Part shown: in pieces, positions 63,616 through 64,000 of the stretch | Layout: the number at the start of each line of letters is the position of its first letter | How positions within the stretch are numbered: the stretch's first letter is position 1 | NCBI RefSeq assembly: GCF_013409365.1 | Contig: NZ_JACCBA010000001.1 | Location: 6,200,001-6,264,000 of the forward strand | Source of the DNA: Actinomadura luteofluorescens | GTDB taxonomy: Bacteria; Actinomycetota; Actinomycetes; Streptosporangiales; Streptosporangiaceae | Direction of reading: 5' to 3' | DNA length: 64,000 bases | Translations under genes and position numbers: made by a program | Notes under the pieces: generated by a model | The model's database searches: none | Seen by the model: the letters and a program-made list of their open reading frames with translations, nothing else | What the model was told of the DNA's origin: nothing

Positions 63616-64000
63616 GTGACAGCCAAGACCACCAAGGGCGAGTCCGACGAGGTCGAGGCGGTCCCGGCCGAGGAGGCGCCCGAGGAGACCGAGGCCGCCG
63701 AGCCGGAGGCCGCGCGGCGGCCCGCCCGGCCCGCCGCCAAGCGCAAGCGCCGGGTACGGGTCATCGAGGTCATCGACGACGAGGACCTCGACGAGGTCCT
63801 GGAGGCGCTCGACGCCGAAGACGAGGAGGCCCCGGACGAGGAGGCCCCCGCCCGTCCGGCGGCGAAGCCCGCGGCCAAGGCGCCCGCCAAGCCGGCGGCC
63901 AAGCCCAGGCCGCGCCCGACCCGCCTCGAACCGCCGGAGGGCGAGGCGGAGGAAGAGGTCGAGGCGCCGAAGAAGGCTCCGGCCCGTCCGAACGCCGCGG
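63616..64000 (+). CDS. Mce-associated protein, N-terminal part (cut by window edge)
   Basis: GTG start with GAGGAG upstream, 24 bases after mceF. The 128 codons visible encode an acidic Glu/Ala-rich stretch, a basic cluster (AAKRKRRVRVIEVIDDED), then Lys/Pro/Ala repeats (AKPAAKAPAKPAAKP). This is like the disordered cytoplasmic tail of the third Mce-associated gene in locus 1, so a membrane helix and Mce-associated domain are expected beyond the edge; that part is inference. Confidence 0.7.
   Translation, partial: MTAKTTKGESDEVEAVPAEEAPEETEAAEPEAARRPARPAAKRKRRVRVIEVIDDEDLDEVLEALDAEDEEAPDEEAPARPAAKPAAKAPAKPAAKPRPRPTRLEPPEGEAEEEVEAPKKAPARPNAA

Noticed and set aside
1..64000. tRNA, rRNA, CRISPR array, insertion sequence or prophage genes
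   Set aside because: I looked for cloverleaf-like, rRNA-like, spaced-repeat and transposase or integrase signals and saw none I could support by eye.

Overview
The window looks like chromosomal DNA from a high-GC, GTG-rich actinomycete. Strong G/C third-position bias, a glycine riboswitch of actinobacterial type, two complete mce loci, PucR-like regulators and many TetR regulators fit a non-mycolate filamentous actinobacterium such as the Thermomonosporaceae (Actinomadura-like). That placement is inference from gene style and content; no rRNA or tRNA gene was seen.

Layout. 1-5.2 kb: a C4-dicarboxylate symporter (cut by the left edge) diverges from a DcuS/CitA-type sensor kinase and its response regulator; then two small ORFs, a terminator, a thiolase and an HxlR regulator. 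5.2-7.1 kb: a LysE exporter and an SDR-MerR pair with a textbook MerR operator. 7.3-11.8 kb: a leftward operon gcvT-gcvH-glyA-sdaA behind a tandem glycine riboswitch, able to turn glycine through serine into pyruvate. 11.8-19.1 kb: a hairpin-rich non-coding stretch, a small lipoprotein, a site-2 protease, a Cds1-like PLP enzyme, a membrane protein, a LigB-type DNA ligase, a DUF3558-like protein and a 16-codon ORF closed by a terminator. 19.1-25.1 kb: an oxidative gene set (AurF-like diiron oxygenase, SDR, ferritin-like diiron protein, two TetR regulators with long perfect operators, Baeyer-Villiger-type flavoprotein). 25.3-30.1 kb: a PLP lyase with a YheO-type regulator, an epimerase bracketed by a 63-bp direct repeat, a TetR regulator and a PucR-type regulator.

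30.5-43.0 kb is a 13-gene mce operon: ATPase, two YrbE permeases, MceA-F and four Mce-associated membrane proteins, joined by overlaps or gaps of a few bases. The YrbE-MceA junction carries three tandem 16-bp copies of a stop-C-ATG coupling unit that encode four-codon minicistrons. 43.0-48.4 kb holds secreted proteins with no function I can name: a tandem pair of paralogues, a 703-residue protein, and a fourth interrupted by one extra base. 48.6-51.4 kb holds two more PucR-type regulators related to the one beside the mce operon. 51.5-55 kb has a Thr-Asp-Pro-Pro repeat surface protein, a TetR regulator, a lytic transglycosylase-like protein and a MarR regulator.

55.2-64.0 kb is a second mce operon (structured leader, 13-codon minicistron, YrbE pair, MceA-F, start of an Mce-associated protein). 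It lacks its own ATPase, so it probably shares the one at 30.5 kb. Its mceA also carries a single-base frameshift. The two mce loci, the secreted proteins and the three PucR regulators probably form one lipid-import and envelope module; that functional link is inferred from position and paralogy.
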